Origin: G965215225 sp965215225
GTDB lineage: Bacteria; Pseudomonadota; Gammaproteobacteria; CBDBNL01; JAAOII01
Length of the DNA stretch: 64,000 nucleotides
NCBI GenBank assembly: GCA_965215225.1
Contig: OZ244039.1
Coordinates: forward strand, 620,001 to 684,000
Direction: 5' to 3'
Below the pieces are notes generated by a model. That model saw nothing but the letters and a program-made list of their open reading frames with translations, was not told the DNA's origin and ran no database searches. Numbering within the stretch: position 1 is the stretch's first letter; the number at the start of each line of letters is the position of its first letter. A program made the position numbers and the translations under genes. Shown in pieces: positions 9,549 to 18,666 of the stretch.

Positions 9549-10669
9549 TAGAGTTGAGAGTAGGTCTCGTCAGTTTTCCATTCGTACATTACATAGTCGG
9601 ATACAGTCAAGTCTCCTTTGGAGTCAAATTGCTTAACTCCCATCACACTGGGGATGGCACTTTGCTTTATCCAATCTGCTTGGACCTCACCACCTGCATT
9701 CTTACCTTTTTCTCTTATAGCAGCAGCCACCACTTGGACCGCGGTATAAGAATATAGGGTATATCCTTCTGGTTCATATCCAGCGGCGCGAAAAGCGGCA
9801 ACCAACTCAGCACCATCAGGATAGTTTTTCGGATCCCGTGGGTCAGCGCCAAAAGTCATTAGCACCTTAGTCAAGAATCTACCCCCGCCGGAGGTTTTGA
9901 CAAAGTCCTCAGATACTATCCCATCACCAGAAACGAACCAGGCATCTGAACCCTGCTCACGTAATTGACGAAGAAGAGGACCTGCTTCAGTATGCAGTCC
10001 GCCAAAATAGACCACTTCTGGATCGGCGGCACGAATCTTGGTCACCAATGCATTAAAGTCCTTTTCACCGCGAGTCAGTCCTTCATAGAAGAGTTCTCTA
10101 ACACCGCGCTTCCTTAACTGATTACGGGTAGCATCTGCCAATCCGCGGCCATAGGTGTCCTTGTCGTGAATGACAACGACCTTGGTCGCTTTTAGCTGGT
10201 CAACTATATAGTCGGCGGCCACTATTCCCTGTTGGTCGTCTCTGCCACAGACACGAAAAACAGTAGGTAAGCCCCGATCTGTAACCCCTGGATTGGTAGA
10301 AGCAGGTGTGATCATAACAGTATCTGCTTCGGCATAGACTACAGATGCAGGAATACTGCTGGATGAACAGAAATGACCAACTACTGCATCCACTTCATCG
10401 ATTTCTATTAACCGGTTGGCAACATTAACTGCTTGCTTGGGCTCACAAGCATCATCACCCTTAACGGCGACCACTTGTTCGCCATTAATGCCACCAGCCT
10501 TATTAATATCTGCTATGGCTTGAGTTGCACCGCGCCATAGCTGTTCGCCAAAAGCGGCATAGGCACCTGTATGAGGGCCGGAAATTGCTATCTTTATTTC
10601 CGCATTGGCAGTGGAAACGAGTAGTAGCGAACTTGCCGCCATGGCAATTAATTTAAGTAGGTTCTTCAT
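9548..10669 (-). CDS. livK: Branched-chain amino acid ABC transporter substrate-binding protein LivK/LivJ
   Basis: Periplasmic type I binding protein. A clear Sec signal peptide precedes the mature start at EIKIAISGP (cleavage after TANA, about residue 23). The fold has the typical LivJ/K segments GEQLWRGATQAIADINKAGG, DDACEPKQAVNVANRL, ASTNPGVTDRG and VVIHDKDTYGRGLAD, and 373 aa is normal. A Shine-Dalgarno-like GAGGTAG lies just upstream of the ATG. It is the first gene of the liv operon and is separated from livH by a strong hairpin. Likely ligands are leucine, isoleucine and valine, but specificity cannot be read from sequence. Confidence 0.93.
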   Translation of the reverse strand: MKNLLKLIAMAASSLLLVSTANAEIKIAISGPHTGAYAAFGEQLWRGATQAIADINKAGGINGEQVVAVKGDDACEPKQAVNVANRLIEIDEVDAVVGHFCSSSSIPASVVYAEADTVMITPASTNPGVTDRGLPTVFRVCGRDDQQGIVAADYIVDQLKATKVVVIHDKDTYGRGLADATRNQLRKRGVRELFYEGLTRGEKDFNALVTKIRAADPEVVYFGGLHTEAGPLLRQLREQGSDAWFVSGDGIVSEDFVKTSGGGRFLTKVLMTFGADPRDPKNYPDGAELVAAFRAAGYEPEGYTLYSYTAVQVVAAAIREKGKNAGGEVQADWIKQSAIPSVMGVKQFDSKGDLTVSDYVMYEWKTDETYSQL

Positions 10670-10689
10670 TTTCTACCTCTATGTTTATT

Positions 10690-10766
10690 AATAGCTATAT
10701 ATCAAAAACTTAAGTGTTTAGATATGAGCCTATATTATATGTTTTTAGAGGTGATTATAGCTATTT
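10690..10766 (-). promoter_or_regulatory. Putative livK promoter and inverted-repeat operator
   Basis: Two TATAAT hexamers lie on the minus strand (10734-10739 and 10754-10759), with no good -35. Inverted copies of AATAGCTATA (near 10690 and 10757) flank them about 58 bases apart, which would suit a dimeric regulator. No regulator family can be assigned. This is inference from position and symmetry only. Confidence 0.3.
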
Positions 10767-10806
10767 TTTCTCTTGGATTGAGTTCTAGGTTTATACAGCT
10801 TAGAAC

Positions 10807-12213
10807 CTAGCATTCGATCACATTGACCGCCAGCCCGCCACGGGCGGTCTCTTTATACTTATCTTTCATATCCTCGCCAGTGGCTCTCATAGTCTTGATA
10901 ACCTTGTCCAATGAGACGAAATGGCTGCCATCACTACGCAATGCCATTCGGGCGGCATTTATGGCTTTAATCGCACCCATGGCATTTCGCTCGATACAGG
11001 GAACCTGGACGAGACCACCGATTGGGTCGCAGGTTAAGCCTAGATTATGCTCCATCGCTATTTCGGCTGCGTTTTCTACTTGATAGATGCTGCCTCCCAT
11101 CACTTCGGTTAGGGCGCCAGCTGCCATAGAACAAGCGCTGCCTACCTCCCCTTGACAGCCGACTTCGGCCCCAGATATGGAGGCGTTCTCCTTATAAAGA
11201 ATAGCTATGGCGCCAGCTACCAAGAGAAAATTGACTATGCCGTCCTCAGATGCGCCGCGGCAACAGCGGGTATAGTAGTGCATGACTGCTGGCACTATGC
11301 CGGCTGCGCCATTGGTGGGGGCGGTAACCACCCGACCGCCGGCCGCATTCTCTTCATTTACCGCTATTGCATAGACATTTACCCAGTCCATATCCGATAG
11401 TCCTGGACTGATCATATCCACTTGTGATTTTTTCTGTAGGTCCTGATAGATCTTCTTCGCTCTCCTTCTTACCTTAAGACCCCCTGGAAGGAAACCATCA
11501 TTCTCAATACCAGCCTGGACGCAACTCTGCATCACTGCCCAGATGCTCAATAGATTTTCTCTAATTTCCTTTTCATTTCGCCAGGTCCTTTCGTTAGCCA
11601 TCATGAGTTGGCTAATACAAAGGTCATTTTGTTCGCAGCTATCAATCAGTTCGGCGGCACTATGAAAAGGATAGGGTAGGGCGCGGTCGTCCTCTTTTAT
11701 TCTTTCCGCTCCGATTGCTTTATCATCAATGACGAATCCGCCGCCTACTGAATAGTAGGTTTTTTGTAGGAGGAGTTTTTCTTGATCATCATAAGCAGAA
11801 AAGACCATACCATTGGAATGATAGGGCAGGCTCTTTTTCTGCCAAAAGACAAGATCCTTGCGCGGATTGATGCTTATTGGGTCTTTGCCAAGCAGACGTA
11901 ACTGCTGTTTTTCTTTGATGAGATCTAGGCGTGCTTGGGTATGAGAAGGGTCAAACTTATGAGGCTGTTCTCCTTCTAGCCCTAGCAAGATAGCCTTTTC
12001 GGATCCGTGCGCTCTACCTGTGGCACCAAGGGAACCATAGAGTTCTACCTTAATACGTGCTATTTTAATACGTGCTATTCTGATATGGGCTAGGTTGGCA
12101 GCGTCTTCTTGCACAGACTCAGCAAACATATAAGCCGCTTTCATAGGGCCTACTGTATGAGAGCTGGAAGGTCCTATGCCAATGGAGAAAAGGTCAAATA
12201 CGCTAAGAGGCAT
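10807..12213 (-). CDS. sdaA: L-serine ammonia-lyase (single-chain, iron-sulfur)
   Basis: Deaminates L-serine to pyruvate and ammonia with a 4Fe-4S cluster. The N-terminal beta domain has the hallmark GIGPSSSHTVGPMKA. The C-terminal alpha domain has EVGCQGEVGSACSMAAGAL and LTCDPIGGLVQVPCIERNA, which supply cluster cysteines. Length 468 aa (E. coli SdaA is 454). A 15-base direct duplication has inserted a second IARIK in the beta strand before ELYGSLGATG (about residues 44-53). It follows glyA by 18 bases on the same strand, so glycine can be converted to serine and then pyruvate by one transcript. Confidence 0.93.
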   Translation of the reverse strand: MPLSVFDLFSIGIGPSSSHTVGPMKAAYMFAESVQEDAANLAHIRIARIKIARIKVELYGSLGATGRAHGSEKAILLGLEGEQPHKFDPSHTQARLDLIKEKQQLRLLGKDPISINPRKDLVFWQKKSLPYHSNGMVFSAYDDQEKLLLQKTYYSVGGGFVIDDKAIGAERIKEDDRALPYPFHSAAELIDSCEQNDLCISQLMMANERTWRNEKEIRENLLSIWAVMQSCVQAGIENDGFLPGGLKVRRRAKKIYQDLQKKSQVDMISPGLSDMDWVNVYAIAVNEENAAGGRVVTAPTNGAAGIVPAVMHYYTRCCRGASEDGIVNFLLVAGAIAILYKENASISGAEVGCQGEVGSACSMAAGALTEVMGGSIYQVENAAEIAMEHNLGLTCDPIGGLVQVPCIERNAMGAIKAINAARMALRSDGSHFVSLDKVIKTMRATGEDMKDKYKETARGGLAVNVIEC

Positions 12214-12231
12214 TAGAAATCCTTGACGTTC

Positions 12232-13461
12232 TTAGCTATAGATAGGAAATCCTCTGCATAGATCAATAACCTGCTCGCGCACTGAGACGATAAGCTGTTC
12301 ATCCTTAATATTGTCCAATAGGTCGCAGATCCAATGACCTACCTGGGTCATTTCCTTTTCCTTGAAGCCTCGCGTAGTACAAGCTGGCGTCCCTAACCGA
12401 ATACCACTGGTAACAAAAGGAGAATGGGGATCCTGTGGCACTGCATTCTTATTTACCGTGATATAGGCTGACCCTAATGTGGCATCCGCTTCTTTACCAG
12501 TGAGACCTTGTGAGATGAGACTTATCAACATCAGATGATTATCTGTGCCGCCTGAGACAATGGAATAGCCTCTTTGTTGAATAGTGGTTGCCAGGGCTTT
12601 AGCATTCTTGACTACCTGTTCTTGATAGAGCTTGAATTCCGGTTGGAAGGCTTCGTGAAAGGACACGGCTTTGGCGGCTATGACATGCATCAGGGGACCT
12701 CCTTGAGTGCCAGGGAATACCCCCGAGTTCATCTTCTTCTCCAGTTCCTTTTGGTTCTTCATCAAGATAATGCCTCCTCTCGGTCCTCTCAGAGTTTTAT
12801 GAGTCGTGCTGGTAACTACATGGGCATGGGGAAGTGGGTCGGGATAAAGACCAGTTGCCACTAGACCGGCGATATGAGCCATATCTACTAACAAATAGGC
12901 ATCTACTTCATCAGCTATGGTGCGCATAAGACTCCAATCAACTATGCGAGAATAAGCGGAAAAGCCACCTATGATGAGACGGGGACGATGTTTGTGTGCC
13001 ATGTCCCTGAGTTGATCATAGTCTAGCAAGCCCTTGCTGTTGATACCATAGTGTTCTGCTTTATATAGTCTGCCAGAGAAATTTACCGGCGAACCATGGG
13101 TAAGGTGTCCCCCTTCTGAGAGGTTCATTCCTAAGATGGTATCATTGGGTTCTAGTAGAGCCAAGAAGGCAGCTGCATTTGCTTGAGCACCAGAGTGAGG
13201 TTGGACATTGGCATAATCGGCATTGAATAGCTGTTTTGCTCTGTCAATGGCTAGTTGCTCTACTTCATCAACATGTTCACAACCACCATAGTATCTCTTG
13301 CCGGGATAGCCTTCGGCATATTTGTTGGTAAGAACTGTTCCTTGAGCTCGTAAGACTTCGCTACTCACATAGTTCTCAGAAGCAATGAGCTCTATGTGCT
13401 CTTCTTGGCGTTGTTGCTCTTTTGCTATTGCCTGCCATAGGGCTTTATCAGTTATTGTCAT
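12232..13461 (-). CDS. glyA: Serine hydroxymethyltransferase
   Basis: PLP enzyme interconverting serine and glycine with tetrahydrofolate as the one-carbon carrier. Diagnostic segments include NKYAEGYPGKRYYGGCEHVDEVE near residue 50, VDMAHIAGLVATGL, and the PLP-lysine motif TSTTHKTLRGPRGG. At 409 aa it is close to the family norm of about 417. Operon partner of sdaA. It ends in GFPIYS, a few residues shorter than E. coli GlyA. No purR-type operator is obvious upstream. Confidence 0.96.
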   Translation of the reverse strand: MTITDKALWQAIAKEQQRQEEHIELIASENYVSSEVLRAQGTVLTNKYAEGYPGKRYYGGCEHVDEVEQLAIDRAKQLFNADYANVQPHSGAQANAAAFLALLEPNDTILGMNLSEGGHLTHGSPVNFSGRLYKAEHYGINSKGLLDYDQLRDMAHKHRPRLIIGGFSAYSRIVDWSLMRTIADEVDAYLLVDMAHIAGLVATGLYPDPLPHAHVVTSTTHKTLRGPRGGIILMKNQKELEKKMNSGVFPGTQGGPLMHVIAAKAVSFHEAFQPEFKLYQEQVVKNAKALATTIQQRGYSIVSGGTDNHLMLISLISQGLTGKEADATLGSAYITVNKNAVPQDPHSPFVTSGIRLGTPACTTRGFKEKEMTQVGHWICDLLDNIKDEQLIVSVREQVIDLCRGFPIYS

Positions 13462-13552
13462 TTCATTCTCCTAAAGTGGAATTGCTTTGTTCCTATTTGA
13501 GTTCCTATTTGATTATAAGAACAAATGAGAGAAAAGATAGGGAAGGCTGGTT

Positions 13553-15355
13553 CTATTGTCTTAAAAGATCGGTAAAGGCGCTGGGCGGCAAATCCACCTT
13601 GCCTATGCGCTTCATCTTCTTCTTGCCTTCTTTTTGCTTGTCCAAAAGCTTACGCTTACGGGTTACATCTCCCCCATAGCATTTGGCGGTCACGTCTTTG
13701 CGTAAGGCAGCCAGGCTGGCCCGGGCAATAATTTTGCTACCTATGGCTGCTTGAATAGCGACAGTGAACAGCTGACGAGGGATCATGGCTTTTAGCTTTT
13801 CTACTATGCCCCGTCCTAAGGCAGTCGCGTTGTCTTTATGGACCAATCTAGCTAGAGCATCAACCGGCTCGCCATTTAGGAGGATATCAATTTTAACTAG
13901 TTGAACTGGTCTATAGGCTCCAACTCGATAGTCCATAGATGCAAACCCGCTGGTGACAGAACTGAGGCGATCAAAGAAATCTGTGATCAGCTCACTCATA
14001 GGCACCTGATATTCAATTGAGACCTGATTGGCTTGATGGACTAGTGATTTGTGGATCCCTCGCCTTTCTTGACAGAGGGTTAGAACTGCCCCAAGATATT
14101 TGCTCGGACACAGAATGCTTAGGTCTGCCATGGGTTCTTCTAAGTGAACATAGGTTCCCGCTGGCGGCATCTTGTCGGCAGAGTCAATGGGAAGGACCTT
14201 GTCATTAGGCAATATGGCATGATAGACGACCGTGGGAGCTGTAGCTATTAAATCTATGCCATATTCGCGGGTTAGCCGCTCTCTCACTATTTCTAGATGC
14301 AACAAGCCCAGCAGGCCTAGACGAAAGCCAGCGCCTAGGGCTAGGGAATTAGTTGGACTATAGACCAAGGCCGCGTCATTTAATGCTAGCTTTTCTAGGG
14401 CGGCGCGAAAAGCCGAGAACTGAGCAGAATCTAAAGGGAAAAGGCCGGCATAAATACGCGGCTGAGCTGAACGAAAACCGGGCAATGGCAGAGTCCTCTT
14501 GTCGGTTACTAGAGTATCTCCTACTGGCGCCCCATGAATGTCCTTAATGGAGGCGATTACATAACCCACTTCGCCGGCAACCAATGTCCGCTTCTTCACC
14601 CTCTGGGGAGTAAAGACGCCTAATTCCTCTACCCTATGGATGCTGCCGACTGAGCGGGCGATAATCCTGTCGCCTAGATTTAGACAACCTTCCATGAGGC
14701 GAACTAACGACACCACGCCCATATAGGCATCAAACCATGAATCAATGATAAGGGCTTGTAGAGGTGACTCTCTGTTGCCTTGAGGGAACGGGATCCTGTC
14801 GATTAGAGATTGAAGCAGAAGGGGAATACCAGTGCCATTTTTAGCGCTGATATGAATGGGTTTTTCAATGGGAAGACCTATGAGCGCTTGAATTTGTTCT
14901 TCTACTCTCTCTGGTTCTGCTTGGGGCAAATCTATCTTATTTAGCACCGGCAAGACGGTAACATTTTGTTCTATGGCTTCATAAGTGTTCGCTAGGGTTT
15001 GTGCTTCTACTCCTTGGGCTGCATCTACTAGTAGTATGGCGCCTTCACAGGCATTGAGCGAGCGCGAGACCTCATAAGAGAAGTCCACATGACCTGGGGT
15101 ATCAATGAAGTTAAAAGTATATTTCTCGTTTGCTTGATAATTAAGAGTAACACATTGGGCTTTGATGGTAATACCTCGTTCGCGTTCTAGTTCCATTGAA
15201 TCAAGAACCTGATCCCTCATTTCGCGCTGACTGAGACCGCCGCACAGCTGAATAAATCTATCCGCTAGGGTAGATTTGCCATGGTCTACATGGGCAATGA
15301 TGGCTATGTTGCGTATATGAGTGGAAACCGTTTGTGCCTTCATAGCTTTAGTCAT
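13553..15355 (-). CDS. lepA: Elongation factor 4 (LepA) GTPase
   Basis: Ribosome-associated translational GTPase. G1 AHVDHGKST, G2/G3 ERGITIKAQ and DTPGHVDF, and G4 NKIDLP are present, as is the LepA-specific C-terminal domain (roughly residues 485-600). The open frame extends upstream to a TTG at 15406. I prefer the ATG at 15355 because it gives 600 residues, the family length, and is preceded by GAGG; a second ATG four codons later is also possible. Usually lepA is followed by lepB and rnc; here ppa lies upstream on the same strand, about 60 bases away, and no lepB is present nearby. Confidence 0.94.
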   Translation of the reverse strand: MTKAMKAQTVSTHIRNIAIIAHVDHGKSTLADRFIQLCGGLSQREMRDQVLDSMELERERGITIKAQCVTLNYQANEKYTFNFIDTPGHVDFSYEVSRSLNACEGAILLVDAAQGVEAQTLANTYEAIEQNVTVLPVLNKIDLPQAEPERVEEQIQALIGLPIEKPIHISAKNGTGIPLLLQSLIDRIPFPQGNRESPLQALIIDSWFDAYMGVVSLVRLMEGCLNLGDRIIARSVGSIHRVEELGVFTPQRVKKRTLVAGEVGYVIASIKDIHGAPVGDTLVTDKRTLPLPGFRSAQPRIYAGLFPLDSAQFSAFRAALEKLALNDAALVYSPTNSLALGAGFRLGLLGLLHLEIVRERLTREYGIDLIATAPTVVYHAILPNDKVLPIDSADKMPPAGTYVHLEEPMADLSILCPSKYLGAVLTLCQERRGIHKSLVHQANQVSIEYQVPMSELITDFFDRLSSVTSGFASMDYRVGAYRPVQLVKIDILLNGEPVDALARLVHKDNATALGRGIVEKLKAMIPRQLFTVAIQAAIGSKIIARASLAALRKDVTAKCYGGDVTRKRKLLDKQKEGKKKMKRIGKVDLPPSAFTDLLRQ

Positions 15356-15416
15356 AGCCTCAGTCTTGGATGGCAGATTAAACCTGGACGGGGAGCCAAG
15401 AAGCAATATGGGGGGA

Positions 15417-15935
15417 CTATTTGGGAATGGAATCCTGTATCATCTGACAGGCCTGCTTCTTGCCCTCCCAGCGATCAATCTTGACCCACTTGTCTTTTTC
15501 AAGTTTTTTATAGTATTCAAAAAAATGCTCTATCTGTTGTTTGATAAGTTCTGACATCTGATAGATATCTTGAACATCATCATATAAGGAGCTGAGTTTT
15601 TTATGAGGTACCGCAATGATTTTGGCATCCTCACCTTTTTCATCCGCCATATGCAATATTCCGATTGGCCGGCTGCGAATCACGCAACCGGGTAAAAGCG
15701 GATGAGGTGACACAACTAGAACATCTAAAGGGTCTCCATCATCGGCATGGGTGTTAGGGATGAAGCCGTAATTGGCGGGATAGAACATAGGGGTGGGCAT
15801 GAATCGATCCACTACTATTAACCCCCAGTCCTTATCCGCTTCATATTTGACCGGTGAGCTGAAAGCCGGAATCTCTATGATGACATTGATGTCTTCGGGA
15901 ATGGCTTGACCAGCTGGAACAGTTGAGTAGGACAT
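15417..15935 (-). CDS. ppa: Inorganic pyrophosphatase (family I, soluble)
   Basis: Hydrolyses pyrophosphate to drive biosynthesis. Family I landmarks are KYEADKDWG, FYPANYGFIPNT and the catalytic metal-binding DDGDPLDVLV; the C-terminal part contains KWVKIDRWEGKKQA. Length 172 aa versus 176 in E. coli. It sits just upstream of lepA on the same strand. Confidence 0.96.
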   Translation of the reverse strand: MSYSTVPAGQAIPEDINVIIEIPAFSSPVKYEADKDWGLIVVDRFMPTPMFYPANYGFIPNTHADDGDPLDVLVVSPHPLLPGCVIRSRPIGILHMADEKGEDAKIIAVPHKKLSSLYDDVQDIYQMSELIKQQIEHFFEYYKKLEKDKWVKIDRWEGKKQACQMIQDSIPK

Positions 15936-15966
15936 ATTATTTCAAGTATGATAAAAAATCTTCAAT

Positions 15967-17193
15967 CTAAGCGGGGCTACCAAACACTAAGCAGGCATTG
16001 CTACCACCAAAGCCAAAGCTATTGCTCATTACTTGATTTAGCCTAACATTGTCTTGGCATATGGCCGGAAGCTTCATACCTTCCGCCTCGCTGGATGGAT
16101 TAGCTAAATTTAAGGTGCCAGAAACAAAATTGTGCCTCATCATTAGTAATGAGTAAATTGCTTCCTGAACTCCAGTAGCGCCTAAAGAATGCCCAGTGAG
16201 CGATTTGGTGGAACTTAGCCAGGGGCTGTTCTTGCCAAAGACTTTTTTGATGGATTGTAGCTCCATAGTATCACCTACAGGGGTGCTAGTGGCATGAGCA
16301 TTAATATAGTCTATGGCTGCTGGGTCTTTTACCGCAGCCTGCATACATCTCACCGCCCCTTCACCATTTGGGGCTACCATGCTCTCCCCTCCATCCGAGT
16401 TGGCAGCATAGCTAATCAGCTCGGCATAAATATCCGCTCCTCTTGCCTCGGCATGTTGCCATTCTTCTAAAACGAGAAAGCCACCGCCGCCAGCAATAAC
16501 AAAGCCGTCTCGGTCCTTGTCCCAAGGACGAGAGGCTGAGGCTGGACGATCATTGAAGCCAGTTGATAGGGCTCCCATAGCATCAAATAAGCAGCTCACA
16601 GCCCAGTTTTCTTCTTCTCCTCCGCCAGCAAAGACGATTTTCTGATTGCCTAAACGAATTTGGTCTGCCCCCATGGATATACAGTGTGCTGAAGTGGAAC
16701 AGGCAGAGCTGATGGACATATTCATTCCCTTTATGCCAAATGGTGGGGCAAGACAAGCGGAGACGGTGTTTCCCATACAGCGAGTCACTCTATAAGGACC
16801 TATTCTCTTGATTCCTCTGCTTCTTAGGATGTCGGCTGCTTCTATTTGATTGATCGATGAGGCGCCGCCGGAACCTGCAATGAGGCCAGTCATAGGATGG
16901 GAGACCTGAGCTGGGGTAAGACCAGCGTCCTCTATTGCTTGTTGGAGAGAAAGGTAGGCAAAAATAGCTGCATCCGCCATGAACCTTAGATGTTTACGAT
17001 CTATATAGGTAGAAGGATCTAAATCGATTGAACCACTAATGAGACTGCGCATGCCCATCTCTTGATAGGAAGGGTTAAAAGATATCCCCGATTTTCCTGT
17101 GTGTAGAGAGGCAACTACTTCCTGAACTGTTTTACCAATACAAGAAATAATCCCCATGCCAGTAATTGCGATACGTTTCAATTCATGGATCAT
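15967..17193 (-). CDS. fabB: 3-oxoacyl-ACP synthase I (beta-ketoacyl-ACP synthase I)
   Basis: Condensing enzyme that extends acyl-ACP and is required for unsaturated fatty acids. The catalytic triad is visible: Cys in SISSACSTSAHC (about residue 164), His in NAHATSTPVGD, and His in SLTGHSLGATG. Length 408 aa matches E. coli FabB (406). It overlaps fabA by 4 bases in the order fabA-fabB, the standard anaerobic unsaturated fatty acid operon. Confidence 0.95.
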   Translation of the reverse strand: MIHELKRIAITGMGIISCIGKTVQEVVASLHTGKSGISFNPSYQEMGMRSLISGSIDLDPSTYIDRKHLRFMADAAIFAYLSLQQAIEDAGLTPAQVSHPMTGLIAGSGGASSINQIEAADILRSRGIKRIGPYRVTRCMGNTVSACLAPPFGIKGMNMSISSACSTSAHCISMGADQIRLGNQKIVFAGGGEEENWAVSCLFDAMGALSTGFNDRPASASRPWDKDRDGFVIAGGGGFLVLEEWQHAEARGADIYAELISYAANSDGGESMVAPNGEGAVRCMQAAVKDPAAIDYINAHATSTPVGDTMELQSIKKVFGKNSPWLSSTKSLTGHSLGATGVQEAIYSLLMMRHNFVSGTLNLANPSSEAEGMKLPAICQDNVRLNQVMSNSFGFGGSNACLVFGSPA

Positions 17194-17696
17194 AGTGTGC
17201 GAAAAAGACCTACTTTCAATTCTTCAACATTATAAACTCTTTTGTCCTTTATCAAGACCTCGCCAGCAGCCACTCCTATGATGGTTTTTAATCTCATTAC
17301 CTTCTTGATGTGTAGGTGATAGACTACCTTTTCGGTGTTGGGTTGAATCTGCCCGCGAAATTTTACCCGCCCACACCCTAGGGCGCGCCCTCTTCCTGGA
17401 TGGCCACACCAGCCCAAGTAAAATCCCAGCATCTGCCATAGGGCATCAAGCCCAAGACAGCCAGGCATGACTGGATCTCTATAAAAGTGACAATCAAAGA
17501 ACCACATTTTCTTATTGAACTCTAGTTCAGCAATTACCTCGCCAGTATTAAACTTTCCTCCTCTATGGCTGATCTTGACTATTCTGTCAATCATGAGCAT
17601 AGGAGGAAGAGGTAGTTGGGCGTTATGGGCGCCAAATATTTTGCCATGGGCACAATCTATCAACTCCTGATAGTCATAAGAAGATTTTTGTTTCAT
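17190..17696 (-). CDS. fabA: 3-hydroxydecanoyl-ACP dehydratase/isomerase
   Basis: Introduces the cis double bond by dehydrating 3-hydroxydecanoyl-ACP and isomerising the trans-2 to the cis-3 product. The hot-dog fold active-site His and Asp lie in DCHFYRDPVMPGCLGLDALWQ (about residues 69-89). Length 168 aa. FabA is largely restricted to alpha- and gammaproteobacteria, which supports the taxonomic guess. First gene of the fabAB unit; the 150-base gap upstream (17697-17846) is AT-rich and probably carries its promoter. Confidence 0.95.
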   Translation of the reverse strand: MKQKSSYDYQELIDCAHGKIFGAHNAQLPLPPMLMIDRIVKISHRGGKFNTGEVIAELEFNKKMWFFDCHFYRDPVMPGCLGLDALWQMLGFYLGWCGHPGRGRALGCGRVKFRGQIQPNTEKVVYHLHIKKVMRLKTIIGVAAGEVLIKDKRVYNVEELKVGLFRTL

Positions 17697-17846
17697 GTAG
17701 GAATTTGGATTTTTGCTAGCTTATTATAAGATATAAGTTGATAGACTATTATAGTGATGGAAATATTATTAGGAATTATGTATCGTTCGCTGACCGCTTT
17801 CATGATGCTATAGGCTGCTTGTTAATGAACTTTTCTCTCAAGCGAA

Positions 17847-18662
17847 GTGTTTAGCTTCTCACTTCTTATTACAGTCTATGCAAAAACGGAGCCGCAATGG
17901 TTTGACCGTTGTTTGCAAAGTGTGTACCAACAGGTTGACTATTTGCCTAATGAAGTAGTCGTTGTTGAAGATGGGCCTATAGGCCTATCCTTGGACCAGG
18001 TCATTCAAAGATGGAATAAGAAGTTACCGCTGAGGCTGGTATGTCTCGCTGATAATCTTGGCGCTGGTGGCGCAGCTGCCGCTGGCTTGAATAGTTGCAA
18101 AATGGAGTGGGTAGCAAGGCTGGATGCAGACGATATTGCCCTGAAAGATAGATTTAAAGCGCAGATTGCTTATTTGCGCCGGCATCCAGAAGTGGACGTT
18201 CTTAGCGGCTATCTTGTTGAATTCAGCCATCAGGAAGAGGAAATAGATCTGGTGAAGAAGGTTCCTCTTTCTCATCAAGCCATAGCCTCTCGGCTGCTCT
18301 ATAGATCTCCAATTAATAACTCTTGTGTTATTTTTCGGCGCTACAAGGCCAATCAGGCAGGTGGCTATGAGCCCCTTACTAGTCATGAAGACTATCTCTT
18401 ATGGGTGAAGATGCTGAGACAAGGGGCGATCTTTGCTAATTTGCCTAAGGTATTAATTAAGGTTCGCATGGGGCGGGATGCCTATAGTAGAAGAAGCGGG
18501 TTCAAAGCGGCAAAACAAGAAATTATTTTTCAAAATAGGCTGCTGAGCGGCAATTATATCTCTTGGTTGAGATATCTAGCTAATATTCTATTAAGGGTGT
18601 CGCCAAGGTTTCTTCCTGTTGGGGCGATTAAGATTTTCTATCGCCTATTTTTGCGATCCTAG
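17847..18662 (+). CDS. Family 2 glycosyltransferase (AmsE-like)
   Basis: Cytoplasmic or membrane-associated GT-A enzyme that adds a sugar during surface-glycan synthesis. N-terminal SLLITVYAKTEPQWFDRCLQS, an EVVVVEDGP nucleotide-binding strand, the DXD-type LDADDIALKDRF (about residues 92-103) and SHEDYLLWVKM as the catalytic base region all match AmsE-type GT2 proteins. The start is a GTG at 17847; the hydrophobic first strand begins immediately, and no in-frame ATG fits. It is convergent with the ABC exporter, whose stop lies 4 bases beyond. Acceptor and sugar are unknown. Confidence 0.85.
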   Translation: MFSFSLLITVYAKTEPQWFDRCLQSVYQQVDYLPNEVVVVEDGPIGLSLDQVIQRWNKKLPLRLVCLADNLGAGGAAAAGLNSCKMEWVARLDADDIALKDRFKAQIAYLRRHPEVDVLSGYLVEFSHQEEEIDLVKKVPLSHQAIASRLLYRSPINNSCVIFRRYKANQAGGYEPLTSHEDYLLWVKMLRQGAIFANLPKVLIKVRMGRDAYSRRSGFKAAKQEIIFQNRLLSGNYISWLRYLANILLRVSPRFLPVGAIKIFYRLFLRS

Positions 18663-18666
18663 CTCT

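Noticed and set aside
13553..15406. LepA starting at the TTG at 15406
   Set aside because: This gives an extra 17 residues not expected for the family; the ATG at 15355 yields the standard 600 aa with GAGG upstream.
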